From Chloroflexi bacterium UBA6077 (GTDB lineage: Bacteria; Chloroflexota; UBA6077): 64,000 bases of DNA. Both the position numbers and the translations under genes were made by a program. The stretch covers positions 104,092 through 168,091 of the forward strand of contig DIXP01000105.1 in assembly GCA_002436065.1 (NCBI GenBank), read 5' to 3'. Numbering within the stretch: the first letter of the stretch is position 1; the number at the start of each line of letters is the position of its first letter. Of this stretch, positions 10,307 to 19,431 are shown one piece after another. The notes below the pieces were generated by a model that made no database searches, was not told the origin of the DNA, and saw only the letters and a program-made list of their open reading frames with translations.

Positions 10307-10341
10307 CCTCCAATTTACTGGTTGCCGGATTGAAGCAGTAA

Positions 10342-11595
10342 ATGCATGTACTTATCCTCTCACAGTACTTCTGGCCCGAGGACTTTCGGGTCAACGACCT
10401 CGCTCTGGGGTTGCAAGAGCGCGGCCATCAGGTCACGGTGCTCACGGGGCTTCCCAACTACCCCGAGGGTAGGCTGTACCCTGGATACGGGGTGGGGGGG
10501 CCCTGGCGGGAGAACTTCCACGGCATCGAAGTGATCAGGGTGCCGCTGGTGACTCGCGGCCGGAGCAAGGGCATCAGGCTGGCTTTGAACTATCTCTCGT
10601 TTGCGGTTTCAGCAGGCCTCCTGGGGCCGCTCCGATGCCGTGGCAAGTTCGATCTGGTCTTTGTCGTCCAGCTCTCCCCCATCACCGTGGGCTTTCCGGC
10701 CCTGGTCCTCAAGGCCACCAAGGGCATGCCCGTGATGCTGTGGGTCCTAGACCTCTGGCCCGAGAGCCTGTCCGCCACGGGGGCGGTGACCTCCCCACGA
10801 ATCCTCGGCTTGGTGAGGCGAATGGTCCGCACCATATATCGCGGCTGCGATCGAATCCTCGTCTCCTCTAGAGGCTTCATCGAGCGGGTGCAGAAAGTGG
10901 GAGCCAGCCCGGAGCTAGTCTTCTACTTTCCGCAATGGGCGGAGAGTCTGTACAATCCGATCCAGGTTGACAAGGATGCCCCCGAACCTGGCCAGTTGCC
11001 CGCCGGTTTTCGCGTGATGTTCGCGGGCAACATCGGCGCAGCGCAGGACTTTCCCACCATCGTCGCTGCCGCCGAGAAACTCAAAGGGCATCCCGACATT
11101 CACTGGCTGGTCCTGGGCGATGGTCGCATGCGGGGATGGGTCGAAGAGCAGGTGAAAGAGCGGGGACTGGAGTCCACCTTCCACCTGCTGGGCAGGCATC
11201 CCATGGAGGCGATGCCTCGCTTCTTCGCCATGGCGGACGTGCTGCTGCTTCCGCTGAAACGGGATCCAATATTCGCCCTGACGGTGCCGGCCAAGCTCCA
11301 GTCCTACCTGGCCTGCGCGAGGCCAGTTATCGCGTCTATGGACGGGGAGGGAGCTCACATCGTCCAGGAGAGCAGCACGGGCCTCGCCTGCCCCGCGGAA
11401 GACCCTGATGCCCTGGCCGAGGCCGTGCTAGCGATGTACAGGATGGCGCCGGCAGAACGAGAGGCCATGGGGCTGAGGGGTCGCCCCTACTACGAAACCC
11501 ATTTTGAACGAGAGATGCTGCTGGACAGACTGGTCGGTTGGATGGAAGACACCGCCCGGCGGCACCACATGGAGGCCGCCATTGAGAAAGCGTAA
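10342..11595 (+). CDS. GT4 glycosyltransferase, WbuB-like
   Basis: A 417-residue GT-B enzyme resembling WbuB/WcaI-type transferases: HVLILSQYFWPEDFRVNDL at the start, LTGLPNYPEGRL near residue 38, VMFAGNIGAAQDFPTI opening the donor domain near 220, and PAKLQSYLACARPVIA in place of a textbook E-x7-E. WbuB-type enzymes add an N-acetyl-6-deoxyhexosamine in O-antigens, and the downstream epimerase and dehydratase genes could make such a donor; that link is inference. The stop overlaps the TTG start of the next gene by 14 bases. Confidence 0.87.
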   Translation: MHVLILSQYFWPEDFRVNDLALGLQERGHQVTVLTGLPNYPEGRLYPGYGVGGPWRENFHGIEVIRVPLVTRGRSKGIRLALNYLSFAVSAGLLGPLRCRGKFDLVFVVQLSPITVGFPALVLKATKGMPVMLWVLDLWPESLSATGAVTSPRILGLVRRMVRTIYRGCDRILVSSRGFIERVQKVGASPELVFYFPQWAESLYNPIQVDKDAPEPGQLPAGFRVMFAGNIGAAQDFPTIVAAAEKLKGHPDIHWLVLGDGRMRGWVEEQVKERGLESTFHLLGRHPMEAMPRFFAMADVLLLPLKRDPIFALTVPAKLQSYLACARPVIASMDGEGAHIVQESSTGLACPAEDPDALAEAVLAMYRMAPAEREAMGLRGRPYYETHFEREMLLDRLVGWMEDTARRHHMEAAIEKA

Positions 11596-12709
11596 GATCC
11601 TCACGGTGATGGGCACGCGCCCTGAGGCCATCAAGCTTGCACCCGTGGTGCTGGAGTTGCGGCGCCGGGACGACCGCTTCGTCTCCAGGGTATGCGTGAC
11701 TGCTCAACACAGGGAGATGCTTGACCAAGCGCTCCGGCCCTTCGCGATAGAGCCGGATCACGACCTGGACATCATGGCGCCAAATCAAGGGCTGGCCCAG
11801 GTGACCGCCCGCGCGATGGAAGGGTTGGATAGGGTCATCAGAGAGGAGCGGCCCGACGTGGTCCTCGTGCAGGGGGACACCACGACTGCCCTGTGCGGGG
11901 CCCTGGCGGCCTACTACCATCAGGTGCCAGTCGGCCACGTCGAGGCAGGACTCAGGACGGACAACAGGTACGCCCCATTTCCAGAGGAGGTCAACCGCCG
12001 CCTGGTCGGGCAGTTGGCAGAAAACCACTTCGCCCCAACCGGCCATGCTCGCCAAGCACTCCTGAGGGAGGGCATCGCCGACTCGTCCGTGTTCGTGACG
12101 GGAAACACAGTAATAGATGCCCTGCTGTGGGTGCGGCAGAGGGTGACCGAACGGCGGCCCAGCTTACCTGGAAGGCTGGTTAAGGCGCTGGATGGACGGG
12201 TGACGGTCCTGGTCACTGGACATCGCAGGGAGAGCTTTGGGGAAGGCTTCGAGAACATCTGCCAGGCGATCCGAGAGGTGGCCGATGCCTTTGAGGATGT
12301 ACTGTTCGTGTATCCGGTGCACCTCAACCCAAGAGTGCAGGAGCCGGTATCGCGCATTCTGGGAAATCACAGCCGGATCCTACTCACGGAGCCTCTCCCC
12401 TATGAGCCCTTCGTGTGGCTGATGGACCGGGCCACCGTCGTGCTAACCGACTCCGGCGGCGTACAGGAGGAGGCTCCATCGCTGGGAAAACCGGTGCTGG
12501 TGATGCGCGAGACCACCGAACGGCCCGAAGGGGTTGCCGCGGGTAACGCCCGGCTGGTGGGCACGGGGCAGCGGCGGATCGTGGACGAACTCTCGCAACT
12601 GCTGCTCCATCCAGAGGAACGGACTGCCATGGCAAGGATCAGCAACCCCTACGGCGATGGCAGGGCATCGGAGCGGATAGCCGACATCCTTGCCCAAATC
12701 CCCGACTGA
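11582..12709 (+). CDS. wecB: UDP-N-acetylglucosamine 2-epimerase (non-hydrolysing)
   Basis: Interconverts UDP-GlcNAc and UDP-ManNAc, or performs the equivalent 2-epimerisation on a 6-deoxy derivative as WbjD/Cap5G do. Family signatures are all present: VMGTRPEAIKLAPVV at the N-terminus, VQGDTTTALCGALAAY, GHVEAGLRT, TGHRRESFG and DSGGVQEEAPSLGKP. Starting at the TTG at 11582 gives 375 residues, the usual family length; an upstream start at 11504 would only read through the end of the previous gene in another frame. Overlap with the upstream GT4 gene indicates one operon. Confidence 0.93.
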   Translation: MRKRKILTVMGTRPEAIKLAPVVLELRRRDDRFVSRVCVTAQHREMLDQALRPFAIEPDHDLDIMAPNQGLAQVTARAMEGLDRVIREERPDVVLVQGDTTTALCGALAAYYHQVPVGHVEAGLRTDNRYAPFPEEVNRRLVGQLAENHFAPTGHARQALLREGIADSSVFVTGNTVIDALLWVRQRVTERRPSLPGRLVKALDGRVTVLVTGHRRESFGEGFENICQAIREVADAFEDVLFVYPVHLNPRVQEPVSRILGNHSRILLTEPLPYEPFVWLMDRATVVLTDSGGVQEEAPSLGKPVLVMRETTERPEGVAAGNARLVGTGQRRIVDELSQLLLHPEERTAMARISNPYGDGRASERIADILAQIPD

Positions 12710-12762
12710 CAACCCCATCAGGCTGCCAGCAATACCACTATTGCCAACCGAGGAGTCACATC

Positions 12763-13683
12763 ATGGCCGTTATTCTTGTTACAGGCGGAAGAGGTTTCAT
12801 CGGCACCAACCTCACTCAGGAGTTGCGATCTCGAGGCAACGAGGTCTGGACCTGTGACCTCCTGCAGGGTGAGGACCCGCAGTATCTAAAGGCGGATACC
12901 GGCGTCTACCAGCAGATGGATGCCCTCTTCAAACAACATCGGTTCGACTATGTGTATCATCTGGCGGCAGAGTACGGTCGCTGGAATGGCGAGGATCACT
13001 ACGAGAACCTCTGGCGCACCAACGTGATCGGCACCAAGAACGTGCTGAGATTGCAGGAGCAGCATCGGTTCCGCATGATCTTCTTCTCCAGTGCCGAGGT
13101 CTACGGCGACTACGACGACCTGATGGCTGAAGACGTCATGGAGAGGATACCGATCAAGCAGATGAATGACTACGCCATCTCCAAATGGGCCGGCGAGCTG
13201 CAATGTCTGAATCACGCGGCTATGTTCGGGACGGAGACGGTGAGGGTGCGCCCCGTGGGCTGCTATGGCCCCCACGAGTACTACAGCCCCTACCGTGGCG
13301 TGATCCCCATCTTCGTCTACAGCGCGCTGACGGGAAAGAACTTCACCGTCTACCGGGGCCACAAGAGGATATTCGACTACGTCGAGGACACCTGCCGGAC
13401 CTTCGCCAACATTTCGGAGAACTTCATTCCAGGGGAAGTGTACAATGTGGGCGGCCGAGAGGAATGGGTGGTCAGCATCGAGGAACTGGCCGACATAGTC
13501 CTAGAGGCGACGGGGGCAAGCCCGAGACTCGCGGAATACAAGGGAGAAGAGGGCTTCACCACCCGGGTAAAGATAGTGGACTTCTCCAAGGCACGGCGCG
13601 ACCTTAAGCACGATCCAGGCGTGGACATTCGCGAGGGAGTTCGCCGCTACGTCGCCTGGGCGCGCAAGGTCTACGATCTCTAA
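12763..13683 (+). CDS. NAD-dependent sugar epimerase/dehydratase (extended SDR)
   Basis: A 306-residue extended short-chain dehydrogenase acting on a nucleotide sugar. The NAD-binding TGGRGFIGTNL is at residues 7-17, FFSSAEVYG supplies the catalytic Ser region, and the active-site YxxxK is YAISK. The C-terminal sugar-nucleotide half includes RPVGCYGPHEYYSPYRGVIP. The precise reaction (4-epimerase, reductase or 3,5-epimerase-like) is not evident. It is followed 16-19 bp later by a second SDR gene, so the pair likely works in sequence on one nucleotide sugar. Confidence 0.85.
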   Translation: MAVILVTGGRGFIGTNLTQELRSRGNEVWTCDLLQGEDPQYLKADTGVYQQMDALFKQHRFDYVYHLAAEYGRWNGEDHYENLWRTNVIGTKNVLRLQEQHRFRMIFFSSAEVYGDYDDLMAEDVMERIPIKQMNDYAISKWAGELQCLNHAAMFGTETVRVRPVGCYGPHEYYSPYRGVIPIFVYSALTGKNFTVYRGHKRIFDYVEDTCRTFANISENFIPGEVYNVGGREEWVVSIEELADIVLEATGASPRLAEYKGEEGFTTRVKIVDFSKARRDLKHDPGVDIREGVRRYVAWARKVYDL

Positions 13684-13702
13684 TGAGCAGGAGCGAGTCT
13701 TG

Positions 13703-14746
13703 ATGACCGATTACAGAGAGTATTACGAGGGCAAGACAGTCCTCATAACGGGAGGGGCCGGAGCAATCGGGTCCAATCTCACCCGCACAATCGCAGAACT
13801 GAAGGCACAGACGGTGATCGTTCTGGACGATATGTCGGCCGCCTACGAGTGGAGCATTCCATCGCTGCCGAATGTGCTGTTCGTAAAGGGCTCGGTGACG
13901 GACGAGGTGGCGCTCAAGCGGGTATTCGCCCTCAAGCCGGATGTCGTGTATCACCTGGCGGCCTTCTTCGCCAATCAGAACTCGGTGGACTATCCTCAAC
14001 GAGACTTGATAACCAACGGTCTCGGGACGCTGCTCGTTCACCAGTACTGCCAGATGTGTGGTGTAGAGAGACTAGTCTATGCCTCCTCAGGGTGTTCAAT
14101 CTATGGGTCGGCGGCGCCACTTCCGCTCAAGGAAGAGTTCATGTCCATGCACCTCACGACCCCCTACCAGATCACGAAGATGCTCGGGGAGCTGTACGGA
14201 AATTTCTTCTACCACCACTACGGCCTGCCGGTGGTGAAGACACGCTTCTTCAATTCCTACGGGCCTGGTGAGGTACCGGGCCAGTACCGGAACGTCATTC
14301 CAAACTTCATCTACTGGGCGCTCTCCGGATTGCCCCTGCCCTACACAGGGAGCGGCGAGGAGACGCGGGACTTCACCTATGTGATGGACATCGTTGACGC
14401 TTTGCTGAGGGCAGGTTATTACAAGCAGGCCATCGGCCAGGAGATGAACATCGCGTCGGGTCGGGAGACCAATATCCTGAGGATGGCGGAATCGATAAAC
14501 GAGCTGACGGGCAACCGGGCGGGTATCATCCATGGCGAGCACCGCGTGTGGGACACCAAGAAGCGTTTGCTGGCGAGCATAGATCGCGCAAAGGAGTTGC
14601 TGGGCTACGAGCCGAAGATGGAGTTCGGGGATGGGCTGCAGACAACGATCCAGTGGTTCCGGGACAACTGGGATAGCATACGCAGAGACGCGGAGTTCCC
14701 GCCTGGAATGTCGGCGGCAGTCCGAGGGGTGGTAGTCAAGCGATAG
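13703..14746 (+). CDS. NAD-dependent epimerase/dehydratase (extended SDR)
   Basis: A 347-residue extended SDR with TGGAGAIGSNL at the N-terminus, YASSGCSIYG carrying the catalytic Ser/Thr region and YQITK as the YxxxK motif. ETRDFTYVMDIVDALL matches the UDP-sugar epimerase/UDP-glucuronate decarboxylase side of the family. The ATG at 13703 is preferred over the TTG one codon earlier because GGAG lies upstream at suitable distance. The product may act with the preceding SDR in making a modified hexose. Exact substrate is unknown. Confidence 0.85.
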   Translation: MTDYREYYEGKTVLITGGAGAIGSNLTRTIAELKAQTVIVLDDMSAAYEWSIPSLPNVLFVKGSVTDEVALKRVFALKPDVVYHLAAFFANQNSVDYPQRDLITNGLGTLLVHQYCQMCGVERLVYASSGCSIYGSAAPLPLKEEFMSMHLTTPYQITKMLGELYGNFFYHHYGLPVVKTRFFNSYGPGEVPGQYRNVIPNFIYWALSGLPLPYTGSGEETRDFTYVMDIVDALLRAGYYKQAIGQEMNIASGRETNILRMAESINELTGNRAGIIHGEHRVWDTKKRLLASIDRAKELLGYEPKMEFGDGLQTTIQWFRDNWDSIRRDAEFPPGMSAAVRGVVVKR

Positions 14747-14789
14747 ATAGCACGCGGTTGTCGCTGCTCGCCATTAGCGGAAGAGGGAT

Positions 14790-15333
14790 GTGAGCGAGAG
14801 GTCTTGCCTGGTCACGGGTGCGCCCGGTGCGGTCGGTGCGGTTCTTGTAGAGGAACTGCTGTGCCAGGGGTACGGTGTTGTCGCGTTGGCTGGACATGCT
14901 ACGCCATCCGGCCAGCTGCCAGCCTGCGTAGAGGTATTCGCGGGCGACCTCTGCGACAGGGGAGTCGTAGACCGTGCGGTAGCGGGTGCATCCGTAGTCT
15001 TCCACCTGGCCGCCAAGCTCCACATTCCCAATCCATCACCCGAGATGCACGCGGAGTACGAGAGGGTCAACGTCGAGGGCACGCGGGTGCTGGTGGAGGC
15101 AGCCCAGGCGGCGGGGGTGAGAAGGCTGGTCTTCTTCAGCACCATCTCGGTGTGCGACCACCAGCGGCGAACAGGTGGACGAGTCAGCGCCCACCTACCC
15201 CGACACGGTCTACGGGGAGACGAAGCTGCACGCCGAGGGGATCGTTCTGTCCACAAGAAATGCTGCCGGCGAGCCGATCATCGCCGTGCAAGACTGCGAC
15301 TCTGAACTGATGCTGGTCGTTCAGGAGGAATGA
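14790..15333 (+). pseudogene. frameshifted and C-terminally truncated SDR epimerase
   Basis: The first 120 or so codons read as a normal extended SDR (CLVTGAPGAVGAVLVEELL, VVFHLAAKLH, RRLVFFSTISV). At about 15152-15160 the frame breaks: the expected YGPTSGEQVDESAP continues in the next frame (from about 15160), as after loss of two bases. That second frame carries TYPDTVYGETKLHAEG with the active-site YxxxK, then stops at 15333 after about 20 residues that do not match the family. Roughly the C-terminal half is missing. The stop overlaps the ATG of the following intact SDR, which may have replaced it functionally. Confidence 0.75.
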
Positions 15334-16370
15334 TGACCACAGAGTCAACTGGGCAAGAGCAGAGGCTATCTCCCGTGCTGGTAACGGGGGCCACGGGATT
15401 CCTGGGAAGAGAGGTCTCTCGACAACTGGGCTCCCAAGGTGTAGGCCTGACCCTACTAGATCACCAGCTAGGTCAGCTCTGCAAGCATGACATCTACGCG
15501 AATGTTCGGGCCTTCGACGCAGACATCACTGATCGGGAGAAGCTGGTCGGCCCCTTTCACGGAGCCAAGGCAGTCATCCATGCGGCCGGACTCGCACACG
15601 TCTTTGACCGATCTAGCACAATGGACGATGCCTTCTGGCGTGTTAACGCCGATGGCTCAGAAAACGTGGCCAGGGCCGCAGCCGAGGCGGGGGTGCGGCA
15701 GTTCGTGTTGATCAGTTCCACATCGGTCTACGGGCTACACGAAGGCATCGTGGACGAGACTTCACCCTGTCGGCCTGTTGGCGCCTACGGAATGAGCAAG
15801 TTAGAGGCTGAGAAACGGGTCCAACAGATCGCGCTCGAACACGGTATGGGGTTGACCATCCTCCGGCCAGTGACCATGTACGGCGAGGGTGACCCAGGCA
15901 ACGTGCTCAGGCTGATACGGGCTGTCGATCGCCGCCGCTTTCTCTGGATCGGCAATGGAGTCAACCGAAAGAGCTTACTTCACCGAAATGATGTGGCGGA
16001 GGCCTGCATCCTCGCCGCCAGTGGAGAGCCGAGGGGAATCGAGATCTACAACGTGGCAGGCCCATCCCACGAGATGCGAGAGATCATGTCGACAATCGCC
16101 AGGGAGCTGCATCGCACCATACCGCCGGTCCATCTGCCGATCAAGCCGTTGCTGGCTGCATTGCAGATCCTGACCCACCTCAGCCCAACAGCTGCCGGAG
16201 GGCGGAACGGCCTGATGGACTCATTGCGCAAGTGGAGCCAGGACGACGTGTACGACGGAACAAAGATGCAGCAGCAACTGGGGTGGCAACCACGAGTGAG
16301 GCTGGGCGATGGTCTCAGGAGTGAGGTCAGCTGGTATCTTGATTCACGGCTTGGGAGTCACGCTGGATGA
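15330..16370 (+). CDS. NAD-dependent epimerase (extended SDR), WbpV/WbpK-like
   Basis: A 346-residue extended SDR: VTGATGFLGREVSRQL at the N-terminus, FVLISSTSVYG for the catalytic Ser, YGMSKLEAEKR for YxxxK. It lies directly before a WecA/WbpL-type transferase and shares a 4-base ATGA overlap with it. This arrangement matches the WbpV/WbpK-WbpL pairs that reduce and transfer UDP-QuiNAc or UDP-FucNAc. The functional parallel is inference from context; the SDR fold assignment is from sequence. Confidence 0.87.
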   Translation: MMTTESTGQEQRLSPVLVTGATGFLGREVSRQLGSQGVGLTLLDHQLGQLCKHDIYANVRAFDADITDREKLVGPFHGAKAVIHAAGLAHVFDRSSTMDDAFWRVNADGSENVARAAAEAGVRQFVLISSTSVYGLHEGIVDETSPCRPVGAYGMSKLEAEKRVQQIALEHGMGLTILRPVTMYGEGDPGNVLRLIRAVDRRRFLWIGNGVNRKSLLHRNDVAEACILAASGEPRGIEIYNVAGPSHEMREIMSTIARELHRTIPPVHLPIKPLLAALQILTHLSPTAAGGRNGLMDSLRKWSQDDVYDGTKMQQQLGWQPRVRLGDGLRSEVSWYLDSRLGSHAG

Positions 16371-17416
16371 ATATCCCATTTCTGGCTGCTTCCACCGCCG
16401 GAAGCGGGATACTGACATGGTTCGGAGTTTGGATACTCCGCAATCACGCCACGCAGCTGGGACTTATCGACATCCCCAATGAGCGAAGCTCGCACACTCG
16501 GCCCACCCCTAGAGCGGGTGGTGCGGCCTTCGTTGTCTCCACGATAGCTGTCTTCCTTGCCGGTGCTGCAATTTCCCACCAGGCACTCGCACTTGGAATC
16601 CAGATCGTACTAACGTGCGCCATGTTCATCGCCATCGTGAGCCTCGCGGATGATCGGTGGAGGCTTCCATCTCGGGTACGTTTCGCGGCTCACCTGATTG
16701 CCGCATGTGTGGTTGTGTTTGGCGCAGCGAGCCTTGTGGATGTAGAATGGCAGGATGGAATGGTTCTGTTGCTTGGACCATTGGGAATACCGGCCTCGAT
16801 CCTATGGGTCGTCGGCGCGACCAATATCTACAACTTCATGGATGGGATCGACGGGCTTGCAGGGGTGCAAGCCGTGGTAACAGCGACTGCCGCCGCATGG
16901 ATCGCCATGGTTCGCGGGGATGACATGGTGGCCCTTCTGCTCTTGATCGTGGCTGTTTCGGTGCTCGGCTTCCTTGCGCACAACTGGCCGCCCGCGAAGA
17001 TCTTCATGGGCGACGTTGGCAGCGCCTTCTTGGGCTTCACGTTCGCTGGGCTGTCCCTTGTCGTCGGTGGCACATCCAGAGGCACGGTGCCCTTTCTGGC
17101 ATGGGTGCTCTTGCTGTCGCCCTTCCTGTTCGACTCGAGCGTGACCCTCACACGGAGGGTACTGCGTGGTGAGCGGTGGCACGAGGCCCACAGGGAACAC
17201 ATCTATCAACGGCTGGTAAGGGCTGGATGGAGTCATCGAACTGTAACGCTGGTCTACCTGGCCGCGGACCTATTTGCAGCCTCTGTGGTGATTGCCCACT
17301 TTGCATATGGAATTGGTAGCCCGCTCATCGCCGTACCGGTCGCTACCCTTCCTCTTGCAGCTATAGCTGGCATCGTGAGGCACGTCGAGGCCAGTCGCCC
17401 CGTGACCGCGGGTTAA
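16367..17416 (+). CDS. undecaprenyl-phosphate sugar-1-phosphate transferase (WecA/WbpL type)
   Basis: Membrane enzyme of the MraY/WecA (PNPT) family that starts glycan assembly by transferring a HexNAc-1-phosphate to undecaprenyl phosphate. About ten membrane segments; cytoplasmic motifs are ERSSHTRPTPRAGG, SLADDRWRLPSRVRF, NIYNFMDGIDGLAG near residue 155 and KIFMGDVGSAFLG near 211, plus the HREHIYQRL motif typical of the family. At 349 residues it is of normal length. The ATG overlaps the upstream SDR stop. With the downstream 4,6-dehydratase this is the expected initiation set for a 6-deoxy-HexNAc first sugar. Confidence 0.92.
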   Translation: MNIPFLAASTAGSGILTWFGVWILRNHATQLGLIDIPNERSSHTRPTPRAGGAAFVVSTIAVFLAGAAISHQALALGIQIVLTCAMFIAIVSLADDRWRLPSRVRFAAHLIAACVVVFGAASLVDVEWQDGMVLLLGPLGIPASILWVVGATNIYNFMDGIDGLAGVQAVVTATAAAWIAMVRGDDMVALLLLIVAVSVLGFLAHNWPPAKIFMGDVGSAFLGFTFAGLSLVVGGTSRGTVPFLAWVLLLSPFLFDSSVTLTRRVLRGERWHEAHREHIYQRLVRAGWSHRTVTLVYLAADLFAASVVIAHFAYGIGSPLIAVPVATLPLAAIAGIVRHVEASRPVTAG

Positions 17417-17442
17417 CAAGCCGCCGACAGAATGAGGTAAGG

Positions 17443-19431
17443 ATGCATCTTAGGCATGGTATGACTGGAGCATGGAAGCTACCTCGGTTGGCTCTCCGAG
17501 GCAGACATCTTCTGCTGGTAGACCTGATCGTCGTGTGCAGCGCTTTCATCCTGGGTTTCGCCCTTCGACTCGATGCCCCCTCAACTGCATTCCAGTACCA
17601 CATCCAGCGATTCGCATGGCTGCTTCTACCACTGCTGGTCGTCCGCATCGGCTCCAACCTCTACTTCCACCTGTACCAGCGGCTCTGGCGCTACGCCAGC
17701 ATCGAGGAGGTGCAGGCGATCGTCCTGGCCACGACCGGGGGATCGGTGCTGTTCGGGCTCGTGGTGCTGGGCCTCAGCATGGGCGGCTTTGGCTCGCCGG
17801 CGTACGGATTCCCCCGCTCCATCATCGGGATCGAGTGGCTGCTGTCCACCGCCCTCCTTGGCGGCAGCCGTTTCTCTCTGCGGACAGTCCAGGCGCAGAG
17901 GTGGGTTGGAGGACTGCGGCTGGACTCTACCCACGTTTCGCAATTCAAGAGGGTGCTGATCGTGGGTGCGGGGGACGCAGGCGCGGCGGTGGCGAGGGAG
18001 CTGCAGATCCGACCCAGGCTCTCCATGCTGCCTGTCGGCTTCGTGGACGACGATCCGGACAAGAAGGGGAAGTGGATCCACGGGGTGCAGGTGTTGGGGC
18101 CGTGCGTCGACCTGGCGGATCTGGTAGACCGATCACAGGCCAACGCCGTCATCGTGGCGATGCCAAGCGCCTCCGGCACCGTGATCAGGGAGATACTGCG
18201 GGCGTGCAAAGAGATCGGCGTGAGCGTGATGACGGTCCCTGGCATCGCCGAGCTGATATCAGGGCGAGTCGCGATCAGCCAGATCAGGCCGGTGGATCTG
18301 GAAGACCTGCTGCGCAGGGAGCCGGCCAACGTGGACCTGGAGTCGATAGCGAGCTACCTCAGGGACGCGACGGTTATGATCACCGGCGCCGGAGGCTCCA
18401 TCGGCTCGGAGCTTTGCCGGCAGATCCTGGACTTCCGGCCGGCACGACTGCTGCTGCTCGGCCGAGGGGAAAACAGCATCTATAACATCCACATGGAGCT
18501 CCAGACGCATCCAGACGGGGCGACGGAGCTGATCCCCCTGATCGCCGACGTGAGAGATCTGCCACGAGTCAAGACGCTGATGGGCGAGTACCGGCCGGCG
18601 GTGGTGTTCCACGCCGCGGCGCACAAGCATGTGCCTCTCATGGAGGCCAATCCGTCCGAGGCGGTGGCCACCAACGTCTTCGGCACCAAGAACCTCCTGG
18701 ATGCGTCGGCGGAGGTGGGGGTGGGTCGCTTCGTGTTGGTGTCCACCGACAAGGCGGTGAACCCGACCAACGTGATGGGAGCCACCAAGCGGGTGGCGGA
18801 GCTCCTGATGCACGAGACGGCGGTCCGCACGGGGCGGCGCTACGTGGCCGTCAGATTCGGCAACGTGTTGGGCAGCAGGGGCAGCGTGGTGCCGCTGTTC
18901 AAGCGACAGATCGAGGCGGGCGGACCGGTCACCATCACCCATCCGGAGATCACCCGCTTCTTCATGACCATCCCCGAGGCCGCCCAACTGATCATCCAGG
19001 CGGGCGCCATGGGGAGCTGCGGGGAGACCTTTGTCCTGGACATGGGGCAGCCGATAAGGATCTACGATCTGGCGTTGGACCTGATCCGGCTGTCTGGCCT
19101 CGAGCCGTTCAAGGACATCGAGATCCGCACCACGGGTCTGCGCCCTGGCGAAAAGCTGTACGAGGAGCTGTTCACGGCCTCGGAACAGCGCGTCTCCACG
19201 AGAAACAGCCGCATCTTCGTCTCCGCCTTGCAGCGACAGGATGGGAGGCTCCTGGATGCGGACCTCCAGGAGCTAGCCGCCCTGCTATCGACGGGCAATA
19301 CAGCTGAAGGGGTCGTGAGGGAAGCGCTCACCCACCTGGTGCCCGAGTTCTCGCCGGCGAATGGGACGATGGGCGGCAGACGCAGCCAGCCACGCGGTCA
19401 TGTCGCCGGACAGGCGAGGGTCGTCTCGTGA
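17443..19431 (+). CDS. membrane-bound UDP-HexNAc 4,6-dehydratase (WbpM/CapD/FlaA1 family)
   Basis: A 662-residue protein of the long WbpM/PglF type: about four membrane helices in residues 20-145, a first Rossmann domain with VLIVGAGDAGAAVAREL near 171-186, and the catalytic SDR domain from about 311 with VMITGAGGSIGSELC. In the active site the usual Tyr of YxxxK is replaced by Met (MGATK near 445-449), as known for this subgroup. It makes UDP-4-keto-6-deoxy-HexNAc, the precursor of QuiNAc, FucNAc or bacillosamine. STDKAVNPTNVMGATKR is the family signature. The stop overlaps the start of the next gene. Confidence 0.93.
   Translation: MHLRHGMTGAWKLPRLALRGRHLLLVDLIVVCSAFILGFALRLDAPSTAFQYHIQRFAWLLLPLLVVRIGSNLYFHLYQRLWRYASIEEVQAIVLATTGGSVLFGLVVLGLSMGGFGSPAYGFPRSIIGIEWLLSTALLGGSRFSLRTVQAQRWVGGLRLDSTHVSQFKRVLIVGAGDAGAAVARELQIRPRLSMLPVGFVDDDPDKKGKWIHGVQVLGPCVDLADLVDRSQANAVIVAMPSASGTVIREILRACKEIGVSVMTVPGIAELISGRVAISQIRPVDLEDLLRREPANVDLESIASYLRDATVMITGAGGSIGSELCRQILDFRPARLLLLGRGENSIYNIHMELQTHPDGATELIPLIADVRDLPRVKTLMGEYRPAVVFHAAAHKHVPLMEANPSEAVATNVFGTKNLLDASAEVGVGRFVLVSTDKAVNPTNVMGATKRVAELLMHETAVRTGRRYVAVRFGNVLGSRGSVVPLFKRQIEAGGPVTITHPEITRFFMTIPEAAQLIIQAGAMGSCGETFVLDMGQPIRIYDLALDLIRLSGLEPFKDIEIRTTGLRPGEKLYEELFTASEQRVSTRNSRIFVSALQRQDGRLLDADLQELAALLSTGNTAEGVVREALTHLVPEFSPANGTMGGRRSQPRGHVAGQARVVS

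Noticed and set aside
11336..12055. Minus-strand frame of about 239 residues opposite wecB
   Set aside because: Overlaps two well-supported genes and has no recognisable motif.
17472..18485. Plus-strand frame of about 337 residues inside the dehydratase gene
   Set aside because: Arg/Gly/Pro-rich shadow of the clear WbpM/CapD coding sequence.
18259..18987. Minus-strand frame of about 242 residues
   Set aside because: His/Arg-rich antisense shadow of the dehydratase catalytic domain.
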